This document shows, in pieces, positions 15,694 through 23,787 of a stretch of DNA of 40,861 nt. Origin of the DNA: Kribbia dieselivorans NBRC 106261. Its GTDB lineage: Bacteria; Actinomycetota; Actinomycetes; Actinomycetales; Dermatophilaceae. The notes beneath the pieces are model-generated. The model was not told where the DNA came from, searched no databases, and worked only from the letters and a program-made list of their open reading frames with translations. Position numbers and translations under genes: made by a program. The stretch covers positions 1-40,861 of the forward strand of contig NZ_BCRE01000050.1 in assembly GCF_001552435.1 (NCBI RefSeq), written 5' to 3'. Positions within the stretch are counted from its first letter, which is position 1. Every line of letters starts with the position of its first letter.

Positions 15694-17594
15694 GGGCGAC
15701 CACCCACACCCCCGTCGAGGAGCTCGAGACCGACGACGAGCACGAGACCCCGTGGTGGGCTGACCGCGCCGTCCTGATCCCCATCGCCTCGGGGGTCGCG
15801 TTCGTCGCCGGGCTGGCCTGTGAGTGGTCCGGCGCCCAGAGCGCGGCGCTGGTGCTGTTCTGGGTCGGTCTGCTGCTCGGGGCCTCCACGTTCGTCCCCG
15901 GTGCGCTGCGCAAGCTCGCCACGGGCAAGCTCGGCATCGCGCTCCTCATGACGATGAGCGCCACCGGCGCGGTCATCCTCGGCCACGTGGAGGAGGCCGC
16001 GGCCCTGGCCTTCCTCTACTCCATCGCCGAGGCCTTGGAGGACCGGGCGATGGACCGGGCGCGTGCCGGGCTGCGCGCGCTGCTCAAGCTCGTGCCCCAG
16101 AGCGCCACCGTCCTCACCGACGGCCATAGCGCGAGCGTCCCGGCCCGTGACCTGGCCGCGGGGCAGGTCATGCTGATCAGGCCCGGTGAGCGCATCGCCA
16201 CCGACGGCATCGTCCGCAGCGGGCACAGCAGCGTGGACACCTCGGCGATCACCGGTGAGTCCATCCCCGTCGAGGTCGGCCCCGGTGATGAGGTGTCTGC
16301 CGGGGCGATCAACGCCGCCGGAGCCCTGCAGGTCGAGGCGACCGCGCCCGGCACCGACAACTCCCTGACCACGATCGTGAGCCTGGTCGAACGCGCCCAG
16401 GCCGAGAAGGGGCAACGCGCCCGGCTGGCCGACCGCATCGCCCGTCCGCTCGTGCCCGGCGTCCTGGTCCTGGCCGTGCTGGTCGCGCTCATCGGCTCAC
16501 TCGCCGGTGACCCGCAGACCTGGATCACCCGCGCCCTGGTGGTGCTCGTGGCCGCCTCCCCGTGTGCGCTGGCGATCGCGGTGCCGATCACCGTGGTCTC
16601 CGCGGTCGGCTCGGCCAGCAAGTTCGGCGTCATCATCAAGAGCGGTGCCATCTTCGAACGATTCGGGGACATCGGGCACGTCGCCTTCGACAAGACCGGG
16701 ACCCTGACCCGCAACCAGCCCACCGTCACCGCCGTCGTCCCCGCCGCCGACGTCACCGAGCAACAGGTCCTGGCCTGGGCCGCCGCGCTCGAGCAGCACA
16801 GCACCCACCCCCTCGCCACCGCCATCACCCACGCCGCCCCCACAATCCCCGCCGCCCAGGGCACCACCGAGGAAGCCGGCCACGGAATCCACGGCACCGT
16901 CGACGGCGCCGTAGTGCTGGTCGGCAGCCCCCGCTGGGTCGACCCCGGCGACCTCACCTACCGGGTCCGTGACCTGGAGGCCCAGGGGATGACGGTCGTC
17001 GTCGTCCACCGCGACGGCGCGGTCGCCGGGGCGATCGGGGTGCGTGACGAGCTCCGTCCCGAGGTCCCCGAGGTCATCACGACCCTGGCGGGCCAGGGCA
17101 TCGACGTCACGATGCTGACCGGAGACAACGAGCGCACCGCCCGCGCCCTCGCGGCCCAGGCCGGCATCAGCGACGTGCGCGCCGAGCTGCGCCCCGAAGG
17201 CAAGTCCGCCGCCGTGGGCGAGCTCAGCGTGCGCCGGCCCACCGCGATGATCGGTGACGGCATCAACGACGCCCCCGCCCTGGCCGCGGCCGACGTCGGG
17301 ATCGCGATGGGAGCCACCGGCTCCGACGCCGCGATCGAGTCCGCCGACATCGCCTTCACCGGCCAGGACCTGCGCCTGCTGCCTCAGGCCATCGCCCACG
17401 CCCGACGCGGACGGCGCATCGTCAACCAGAACATCGTCCTGTCACTGCTCATCATCGCCGCGCTGCCACCCCTGGCCATCACCGGCGTCCTGGGCCTGGC
17501 CGCCGTCGTACTCATCCACGAAGTCGCCGAGGTCCTGGTCATCCTCAACGGCCTGCGCGCCGCACGCACCCACCAGCCCACGCGCGGACACTGA
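15690..17594 (+). CDS. P1B-type heavy-metal-exporting ATPase, CtpG-like (634 aa)
   Basis: This ATP-driven exporter probably carries Cd, Zn or Pb. It has the actuator motif TGES (residues 188-191), phosphorylation site DKTGTLT (Asp334), the HP motif in HSTHPLATAI and the hinge GDGINDAPAL. The membrane metal motif is SPC at 290-292 instead of the CPC of ZntA, and the last helix carries VLIHEVAEVLVILNGL. SPC with this helix recalls mycobacterial CtpG and some P1B-4 pumps, so the substrate cannot be fixed from sequence. There is no N-terminal HMA domain; the start has a short acidic/His stretch (ELETDDEHET) instead. Translation is coupled to cmtR by ATGA. Confidence 0.93.
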   Translation: MRATTHTPVEELETDDEHETPWWADRAVLIPIASGVAFVAGLACEWSGAQSAALVLFWVGLLLGASTFVPGALRKLATGKLGIALLMTMSATGAVILGHVEEAAALAFLYSIAEALEDRAMDRARAGLRALLKLVPQSATVLTDGHSASVPARDLAAGQVMLIRPGERIATDGIVRSGHSSVDTSAITGESIPVEVGPGDEVSAGAINAAGALQVEATAPGTDNSLTTIVSLVERAQAEKGQRARLADRIARPLVPGVLVLAVLVALIGSLAGDPQTWITRALVVLVAASPCALAIAVPITVVSAVGSASKFGVIIKSGAIFERFGDIGHVAFDKTGTLTRNQPTVTAVVPAADVTEQQVLAWAAALEQHSTHPLATAITHAAPTIPAAQGTTEEAGHGIHGTVDGAVVLVGSPRWVDPGDLTYRVRDLEAQGMTVVVVHRDGAVAGAIGVRDELRPEVPEVITTLAGQGIDVTMLTGDNERTARALAAQAGISDVRAELRPEGKSAAVGELSVRRPTAMIGDGINDAPALAAADVGIAMGATGSDAAIESADIAFTGQDLRLLPQAIAHARRGRRIVNQNIVLSLLIIAALPPLAITGVLGLAAVVLIHEVAEVLVILNGLRAARTHQPTRGH

Positions 17595-17660
17595 CCCCCG
17601 CGGACCAACGCGGCCCCACTGACCCACCGCCGGCGGTCCGGCGCGCCCTGAAAGGCACCG

Positions 17661-18266
17661 ATGGAACTGCTCACCCCGATCCTGCAGGCGATCGGCCTGT
17701 TCGTGGCCACGAACATCGACGACATCATCGTCCTGTCCCTCTTCTACGCCCGCGGCGCCGGCCAGCGGGGCACCACCCGCAAGATCCTGCTCGGCCAGTA
17801 CCTCGGCTTCGGGGGCATCCTGCTCGCCGCCGTGGTGATCTCCCTCGGGGCCCGCAGCTTCCTGCCCGAGGACGCCCTGCCCTACTTCGGGCTCATCCCC
17901 CTCGCCCTGGGCCTCTACGCGGCATGGCGAGCGTGGCGCAACCGCGGTGACGACGACGATGACGAGGCCAAGGTCGCCGACAAGCAGGTCGGAGTCCTGA
18001 CCGTGGCCGCCGTGACGTTCGCCAACGGCGGAGACAACATCGGGGTCTACGTCCCCGTCTTCGCCACCGCGTCCACCACCGCGATCATCGCCTACTGCCT
18101 CGTCTTCCTCGCCCTGGTCGGCCTCCTCGTCCTCGCAGCCAAGTACGTCGCCACCCGCCGGCCCATCGCCGAGATCCTCGAACGCTGGGAACACATCCTC
18201 TTCCCGCTGGTCCTCATCGGCCTCGGCATCGTCATCCTCCTCGAGGGCGGCGCCTTCGGCTTGTAG
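17661..18266 (+). CDS. cadD: CadD-type cadmium resistance transporter, copy 2 (201 aa)
   Basis: This is homologous to the protein at 10394-10996 from end to end: GLFVATNIDDIIVLSLFYAR, GQRGTTRKILLGQYLGFGGI, ANGGDNIGVYVPVFATAST and the closing LIGLGIVILLEGGAFGL. The acidic loop here is five Asp followed by Glu. The gene begins 66 bases after the ATPase gene with GAAAGG before ATG 17661 and should be the last gene of the cmtR-ATPase-cadD operon. Two different Cd efflux routes under one sensor would be additive, but that is inferred from gene order. Confidence 0.9.
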   Translation: MELLTPILQAIGLFVATNIDDIIVLSLFYARGAGQRGTTRKILLGQYLGFGGILLAAVVISLGARSFLPEDALPYFGLIPLALGLYAAWRAWRNRGDDDDDEAKVADKQVGVLTVAAVTFANGGDNIGVYVPVFATASTTAIIAYCLVFLALVGLLVLAAKYVATRRPIAEILERWEHILFPLVLIGLGIVILLEGGAFGL

Positions 18267-18394
18267 CTCACGCCCGCGGCGCCCGACATCACTGGAAATT
18301 CAACGACGACTGACAGAACGTCGCGGTCCTCGGGAGCAAACGCTGTTACCTCTTCTGCGGCGGGAGGGGGAGGTCTGCGGCATGAGCATTGACC

Positions 18395-18500
18395 GTCCCG
18401 TAAGTGGAACCCTCACCGGACACCACCGCTACTTATCGAGAGGAACGACGGCACGCCTGGCGGGCTGTCCCGTAAGACCCGTCCGGTGAACTGTCCGGTG
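18395..18500 (+). repeat. Iterated GTCCsGTrAr repeats upstream of the resolvase gene
   Basis: GTCCCGTAAG occurs at 18395-18404 and 18467-18476. GTCCGGTGAA occurs at 18481-18490 and again at 18493-18502, and the inverted form TCACCGGACA lies at 18413-18422. Clustering directly upstream of a serine resolvase and a TniA-type transposase suggests transposase or resolvase binding sites (transposon end and/or res site). I found no matching set downstream of tniB. Confidence 0.5.
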
Positions 18501-18529
18501 AAGGGAGGCTATATGACACACTGGGGAGC

Positions 18530-19126
18530 ATGTCCCCCTTGAAGGTCGGCTATGCCCGAGTCTCCACCGACGAGCAGGACTTGACCGCGCAGCGTGACGG
18601 ACTCGCGGCGTTCGGCGTCGATCCCAAGCGCATCTACGTCGATCACGGGCTCACGGGCCGCAACGCCGACCGTGAGGGCCTGCGGCAGGCGCTGGCTGCC
18701 TGTCGGGACGGCGATACGTTCGTGGTCACCAAGCTCGATCGGCTGGCGCGTTCAGTCCGTGATGCCCACCAGATCGCCGACGACCTCGCGGCGCGGGAAG
18801 TGAAGCTGAGCATCGCCGGATCGGTGTACGACCCGACCGACCCGATGGGGAAACTGTTGTTCAACGTGCTGGCGATGGTCGCCGAGTTCGAAGCCGACCT
18901 CATCCGTGCCCGCACCCGCGAGGGGATGAAGGTCGCCAAGGCCAAGGGCCAGCTGCGCGGGAAGTCACCGAAACTCACCCCCCGGCAAGAAGCTCACCTC
19001 GTCCAGCTACATGCTGCCGACGAGCACACCGTGGGCGAGCTGGCCGAGCTGTTCAGCGTGGGCCGCTCCACGGTCTACCGCGCCCTTCAGCGCGCCGAGC
19101 GCGGGCGCGAGAACGCCTTGCAGTAG
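18530..19126 (+). CDS. tnpR: Serine recombinase/resolvase (198 aa)
   Basis: This is a resolvase/invertase-family site-specific recombinase. The catalytic segment is VGYARVSTDEQDLTAQRDGL with nucleophile Ser12. The TFVVTKLDRLARSVRDAHQI motif and the E-helix MGKLLFNVLAMVAEFEADLI follow, and a C-terminal Hin-type helix-turn-helix (HTVGELAELFSVGRSTVYRA) ends the protein. The size is that of Tn3/Tn552 resolvases. It should resolve cointegrates formed by the adjacent transposase. ATG 18530 follows TGGGGAGC. TniA starts 8 bases after its stop. Confidence 0.94.
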   Translation: MSPLKVGYARVSTDEQDLTAQRDGLAAFGVDPKRIYVDHGLTGRNADREGLRQALAACRDGDTFVVTKLDRLARSVRDAHQIADDLAAREVKLSIAGSVYDPTDPMGKLLFNVLAMVAEFEADLIRARTREGMKVAKAKGQLRGKSPKLTPRQEAHLVQLHAADEHTVGELAELFSVGRSTVYRALQRAERGRENALQ

Positions 19127-19133
19127 GTGCGTC

Positions 19134-20531
19134 GTGGACGCTCGAGCGCGGTGGCGAATCCTCAGGCTCCACGTCGAGGACCAGGTGCCCCTCGCGCGCT
19201 TAGCTCGCGAGACCGATGTAGGGCTGCGGACCCTGGAGCGCTGGCACGCCCGCTACCGCGCCGACGGCTACGCCGGACTGGAGACAGCCTCACGGGCGGA
19301 CGCCGGCTCCCGCCGCCTTCCGCCCGACCTCGTCGACCTGATCGAGGGCCTGGCACTGAGCAAGCCGCGGCCGGCCATCGCCACGATCCATCGCAAAGTC
19401 ACGGGCATCTGCGCCGCCCGGAGGTGGCCGGTCCCCTCCTACTCGGTGGTGTGGGACATCGTGCGGACCCTGGATCCCGGCATGGTCACCCTCGCCCTGG
19501 AGGGCGCAGCGTCCTACCGCGACAAGCACGAGCTGGTGCTACGCCGGCAAGCAGAGCTGCCCAACGCGATGTGGCAATCCGATCACACCATGCTCGACAT
19601 CCTGGTGGTGGGCACCGACGGCAAGCCCGCACGGCCATGGCTGACAACGATCCTCGACGACTGCTCCCGGGCGGTCTGCGGCTACACAGTCTTCCTGGGC
19701 GCACCGTCGACGATGAACACCGCCCTGGCGCTGCGCCAAGCGATCTGGCACAAGACCGACCCGGCTTGGCCGATGTGCGGCCTGCCCGACGTGCTCTACG
19801 TCGACCACGGCAGCGACTTCACCAGTGACCAGCTCGCCCACACCGCCGTCGACCTCCACATCCGACTGATCCACTCCACCGTCGCCCGACCCCAGGGACG
19901 GGGCAAGATCGAGCGGTTCTTCGGCACCATCAACACCGAGCTACTCGCCACCCTGCCCGGACACATCACCGAAGGGCACCCCTGGCCGACACCGAAACTG
20001 TCCCTGGCCGCCCTCGATAGCGCCCTGGAGGCGTTCGTGGCCACCTACAACGACCGCACGCACAGCGAGCTCGGAACCTCCCCGCGCAGCGCGTGGATCG
20101 CCGATGGCTGGCTGCCCCGAATGCCCGAGAGCCTGGAAGACCTCGACAGACTGCTGTTAACCGTCGCCAAGACCCGCGTCGTGCGCCGCGATGGCATCCG
20201 CTTCCAGGGCCTGCGCTACGTCTCGCCAACTCTGGCCGGCTACGTCGGACGCTCGGTCGTGATCCGCTACGACCCCCGCGACATCACCGAGATCCGCGTC
20301 TTCGATCACGACGAATTCGTCTGCAAGGCCGTCAACCAAGAGCACCACGACCAGAAGGTCAGCCTCAAGGAGATCCAGGCCGCGCGCAACGCCCGCCGCC
20401 GGGCGCTGCGAGCCGGCATCAACGAACGCATCGCCCTCGTGGCCGCACCTACCGAGACGCCACGGATCACCGAAGCACCGGCTCCGGCGCCGAGGTCGGC
20501 GTTGAAGATCTACAAGGAGGACCTCAGGTGA
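19134..20531 (+). CDS. tniA: DDE transposase, TniA/TnsB-like (465 aa)
   Basis: This is an rve-superfamily transposase of the Mu/Tn552/Tn5053 group. The N-terminal helix-turn-helix region (VPLARLARETDVGLRTLERW) is followed by the catalytic core: Asp150 in MWQSDHTMLDILVV, Asp224 in LYVDHGSDFTS and Glu260 in RGKIERFFGTIN. The last two are 35 residues apart (D35E). A Mu C-terminal-like domain follows (RFQGLRYVSPTLAGYVGRSV). GTG 19134 is the likely start: upstream in-frame sequence is the resolvase read out of frame. The C-terminus ends LKIYKEDLR, a probable contact for the ATPase partner, and the stop overlaps the tniB start (GTGA). Confidence 0.92.
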   Translation: MDARARWRILRLHVEDQVPLARLARETDVGLRTLERWHARYRADGYAGLETASRADAGSRRLPPDLVDLIEGLALSKPRPAIATIHRKVTGICAARRWPVPSYSVVWDIVRTLDPGMVTLALEGAASYRDKHELVLRRQAELPNAMWQSDHTMLDILVVGTDGKPARPWLTTILDDCSRAVCGYTVFLGAPSTMNTALALRQAIWHKTDPAWPMCGLPDVLYVDHGSDFTSDQLAHTAVDLHIRLIHSTVARPQGRGKIERFFGTINTELLATLPGHITEGHPWPTPKLSLAALDSALEAFVATYNDRTHSELGTSPRSAWIADGWLPRMPESLEDLDRLLLTVAKTRVVRRDGIRFQGLRYVSPTLAGYVGRSVVIRYDPRDITEIRVFDHDEFVCKAVNQEHHDQKVSLKEIQAARNARRRALRAGINERIALVAAPTETPRITEAPAPAPRSALKIYKEDLR

Positions 20532-21346
20532 GCCAGCGCTTCATCGTCACCAAGGAGCACCGCCGCTTCACCGAGTTCGCCGACGCCGTGCGCCGCGGGC
20601 ACACCATCGGTTTGTGCTTCGGATCAGCCGGCGTAGGAAAGACACTCTCCGCACGCCGCTACGCACACTACGAGAAGGCTCATGACCTGCTGACCTACTG
20701 GGGGCCGCGCTCCGACAACGACGCCAAGATCTACGCCGCCTTGAACCGGAGCCGCACCGTGCTCTACACCCCCAGCGTGCTGACCACCCCGCGGACCCTG
20801 AAGGACGAGCTGACCCAAGCCATCACCCGCACCAACATGTGCATCGAGCAGCACCTCGTACCTCCCGGCACGGCCACTCCCGAGGCCTGGGGATGGCGAC
20901 ACGGCAGGAACTACGTGGAGCTGATCATCGTCGACGAGGCCGAACGACTGCGTCCCGCCGCGCTGGAACTGCTGCGCGATCGCTACGACCGCGACGGCAT
21001 CGCCCTGATCCTGATCGGCATGCCCGGCCTGGAGAAGCAGTTCAGCCACTACCCCCAGTTCTACAGCCGAGTCGGCTTCGCCCACCAGTACCGGCCCCTG
21101 GGACAAGACGAACTGCTGTTCGTCCTCGAGCGACACTGGCGATCCCTCGGCAAGACCCTCGACCCCGACGACTTCACCGACGCCCAAGCCATCGCAGCCA
21201 TCGCACGGATCACCCGCGGCAACTTCCGGCTCCTCGAACGCCTCTTCCCCCAGATCCAGCGGGTCCTGAAGATCAACGAACTCGACACCATCACCAACGA
21301 CGTCATCGAAGCCGCACAGAGCACCCTGGTCATCGGTGTCACCTGA
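20528..21346 (+). CDS. tniB: Transposition AAA ATPase, TniB/TnsC-like (272 aa)
   Basis: This is the target-selecting ATPase partner of TniA. It has Walker A in CFGSAGVGKTLSARRYA, Walker B in ELIIVDEAERLRPAAL and a sensor-1-like ALILIGMPGLEKQFS. Length is typical for Tn5053 TniB. AAGGAGG seven bases upstream supports GTG 20528. It is the last recognisable gene of the transposition module: there is no TniQ-like gene, which resembles Tn552 rather than Tn5053/Tn402. The element's right end should lie in the 214-base gap before the cargo gene. Confidence 0.93.
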   Translation: MSQRFIVTKEHRRFTEFADAVRRGHTIGLCFGSAGVGKTLSARRYAHYEKAHDLLTYWGPRSDNDAKIYAALNRSRTVLYTPSVLTTPRTLKDELTQAITRTNMCIEQHLVPPGTATPEAWGWRHGRNYVELIIVDEAERLRPAALELLRDRYDRDGIALILIGMPGLEKQFSHYPQFYSRVGFAHQYRPLGQDELLFVLERHWRSLGKTLDPDDFTDAQAIAAIARITRGNFRLLERLFPQIQRVLKINELDTITNDVIEAAQSTLVIGVT

Positions 21347-21560
21347 CCCCGCCACGAAGCGAACGAAGAACCCCGCCATTCAGCAGACGAAGTCACACTC
21401 GCAGAACCGGCGTTCGATTGAAATCTCATCGCAATTCTCCTGCGCGGCACCGAATCTGATTTGCCCTTTGGGGCACGGTGATCGGCACCTGTGGGCACGT
21501 CGTGGAGGGCTACCGTCGTAGGTGGGGTGCACCCAGGTGCGCCGGGCGGAGGGAGAGGTC

Positions 21561-23150
21561 ATGTCGACGCATGCGCACGAGAATGGGGCGCGACGAGAGC
21601 CCGGCGCCGCTCGTCGAGTCAGGTCGTCAGCCTCCGAGGTCGGTACGGTGGCGGAGCGTCGAACCCGTGAACTCGACCAGACACGGCGCGGGGGTGTCGA
21701 GGAGGTTCTGGCGCTGCAGCGCTCCGTCGGCAATGCTGTGGTCTCGCAGCGCTTGGCGCGAGAGGCCGCCCCGACCCCGTCGGTGCAGCGGCAGGCGACC
21801 ATTCAGCGCAACGGAGAATCGGCGGCGCTGCTGCAGGAACTCGCCACTCCGCGCGTGGCGGAGGGCCCGGCCATCGAGGTGCAGAAGTCGCTGGTGGCCG
21901 GCCTTGAACGGCTGGCGCGGGAGACGTGGGGGGACGGTCATGCGATCCGGTCCGAACTGAACCTTGGTGGTGTCCTGATTCTGCATCTCCCCCAAATGCC
22001 GAGCTATCTGAACGAGGGAAGCAAGGAGCGGACCGGCGCGCTGCACGACGCCCTGGTGCAAGACGTGCCCCAGAGCGGTCCGGCCGCGCGGTTCGTCACG
22101 CTCGAAGGAACGAATACTCGATCGACCGGTATCAAATTCGGTCACGTGGTGGCCCAGAACAATCTGGGTGCCCTGGTGGTGGAGAACGCGCTCAAGACCA
22201 TGATCGACGCCAAGCAAGTGGAGTATCTGCGGCTGGCAGGTCTCCCGAACGCCCAGTGGAAGATCCTCGTGGAGCTGCATTACATCCGGAGCCGCCCCAA
22301 GGACATGGCGGGCTTTCACAAGGACACCCAAGGCCAGAGCCTCTTCGTCAACCTCAACTATCATGTGGAGGGGCATGATGTGCGCGGTCCTGAATACATC
22401 ACAAACCCGCCCCGATCGGAAGCGCACGATCAGCTCACCGGGGTGGGTGGCGGGAACGGGACGCTGCCGCCGGAGTTCGGCGCCGACCTGACTGCCATTC
22501 GCCAGTCGCTGCCAAGCCCGACGCGGATCGAGAGTTCACCGACGGTGACGGAGTTCGGCTATGTGGCGTTCGTCGACGAGGCCATTCACCATGCCACCCC
22601 ATGGTTCGGCAACCGGTACATCACCCCGGCGGAGTTCCGCGCCCATCTTGAGCGGCACCACGGAGCGAAGTTCGCCGAAGCCGTCCGTGCCAAGAAGGAG
22701 TACGACGCCTCCAGGTATCCCAGTCTCCTGTACCCGGCGCACAGCTACGTCAAGACCGACATCATCGGCCCACAGGAGGCAGTGACGTGGATGACGTGGT
22801 TGGCCATGGCCACCGATGCCGGCCGGAAGACGCGGTACACGCGAGACGATTTCACGCACACGATGCCAGGTACGGCCTTCGACGACATGCTGGAGGACAT
22901 CGGCGGTCAGGCCGGCGCCGAACGGTCATCGGCCGGATCCGGGGGCTGGCACTCGGCCAGCATTCCCAATCCGGGGGGCCGGTCCATTCTCGCTCCGGTG
23001 CGACCGGAAGGCGGCCGCCACCTCGTCCGGACGGCCAGCAGCAAGGATCTGACCAAGAACATGCCGGCTCAGCTTCCCGATGACGTCGATCGGCGGTTCA
23101 TCCGGACGTGGGTTCGTGCGGTCCCGGCAGACTTCGCCGCCAACCTCTGA
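21561..23150 (+). CDS. Predicted eCIS cargo/effector with oxygenase-like motif set (529 aa)
   Basis: Residues 46-90 carry the composition common in eCIS-loaded proteins: VEEVLALQRSVGNAVVSQRL, then PSVQRQATIQRNG. The body has a pattern reminiscent of 2-oxoglutarate/Fe(II) oxygenases: AGFHKDTQGQSLFVNLNYHV gives H253-x-D255 with a following strand, and GYVAFVDEAIHHATPWFGNR supplies H343 or H344 and R352, the usual third iron ligand and 2OG-anchoring Arg. This assignment is inference from motif order; overall similarity is unknown to me. There is no signal peptide, as expected for cargo loaded in the cytoplasm. ATG 21561 follows GGAGGGAGAGG. The gene points away from the eCIS regulator across the metal island. 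Confidence 0.65.
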   Translation: MSTHAHENGARREPGAARRVRSSASEVGTVAERRTRELDQTRRGGVEEVLALQRSVGNAVVSQRLAREAAPTPSVQRQATIQRNGESAALLQELATPRVAEGPAIEVQKSLVAGLERLARETWGDGHAIRSELNLGGVLILHLPQMPSYLNEGSKERTGALHDALVQDVPQSGPAARFVTLEGTNTRSTGIKFGHVVAQNNLGALVVENALKTMIDAKQVEYLRLAGLPNAQWKILVELHYIRSRPKDMAGFHKDTQGQSLFVNLNYHVEGHDVRGPEYITNPPRSEAHDQLTGVGGGNGTLPPEFGADLTAIRQSLPSPTRIESSPTVTEFGYVAFVDEAIHHATPWFGNRYITPAEFRAHLERHHGAKFAEAVRAKKEYDASRYPSLLYPAHSYVKTDIIGPQEAVTWMTWLAMATDAGRKTRYTRDDFTHTMPGTAFDDMLEDIGGQAGAERSSAGSGGWHSASIPNPGGRSILAPVRPEGGRHLVRTASSKDLTKNMPAQLPDDVDRRFIRTWVRAVPADFAANL

Positions 23151-23187
23151 GCAGCCTTTCGACCACGCCGGTGCCGGGAGGCATCGG

Positions 23188-23721
23188 CTAGCGCGAGTCC
23201 CGCCCGGCCGCCGAACCGCGCTCCGCCATGACCCGGGCCAAGCCGGCGCCCCACTGACGGGCGCGCTCGGCCTCGCCCTCGAGCAGCGGGCCCGCCGTAC
23301 CCTCGACGTAGAACTTCTCGGGGTCGGCCACGAGCTCGCAGCCGAGCTTGCGCAGCCGCTTGGCAGCCGCGCCGCTCGCCGATCCCGGAGCATGGTGGAG
23401 GTGGGTGTCGAAGGTCGCCGCCGGCAGGTGCACGGTCTCCGCCGCCTCCAGCCACTCCCGAACCCCGGTGATCACCTGCGCGCCCCCGCGCTGGTGGGCG
23501 TCCTCCCGGGTACCGGGGCGGCTCAGACCGAAGGCATGCGTCGGCGCTCCGACCACCAGCAGGTCGGCGGCCAACTCCTGCAGCGGCGGCGCCTCCTCGA
23601 CTCCGGTGACGACCGGGGCCGGTCCCTCCACGGCCCCCGCCGCCGCGAAGCCTGCGGCCACGGCCTCCGCCACGGCCTTGGTGTTGCCGAACTCTGATTC
23701 GTAGACGATGAACGTCCTCAT
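23188..23721 (-). CDS. Flavodoxin-domain protein (177 aa)
   Basis: This is a FMN-binding flavodoxin-like protein. The N-terminal phosphate loop is MRTFIVYESEFGNTKAVAEA, with ADLLVVGAPTHAFGLSRPGT as the second FMN-contact loop. The C-terminal half (LRKLGCELVADPEKFYVEGT; LLEGEAERARQWGAGLARVM) matches actinobacterial flavodoxin/nitric-oxide-synthase-like family proteins of this size. The electron-transfer partner is not evident nearby. ATG 23721 is chosen because the flavodoxin strand begins at residue 1. It converges on the cargo gene with 37 bases between the stops. A link to the eCIS genes is not supported beyond position. Confidence 0.85.
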   Translation of the reverse strand: MRTFIVYESEFGNTKAVAEAVAAGFAAAGAVEGPAPVVTGVEEAPPLQELAADLLVVGAPTHAFGLSRPGTREDAHQRGGAQVITGVREWLEAAETVHLPAATFDTHLHHAPGSASGAAAKRLRKLGCELVADPEKFYVEGTAGPLLEGEAERARQWGAGLARVMAERGSAAGRDSR

Positions 23722-23787
23722 GTCTCCAGACTTCCACCGCCACGACCGGGCGTCAGTGGATCGCGGCGAGGCGCCCCGTGACACCGG

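Noticed and set aside
10394-18266. Whether the two inverted cmtR-cadD modules are the ends of a composite transposon
   Set aside because: They are resistance genes rather than insertion sequences, and no terminal repeats were seen at their outer edges.
18395-18502. Repeat cluster considered as a CRISPR-like array
   Set aside because: Repeats are only 10 bases, spacing is irregular, one is inverted, and no cas genes are present.
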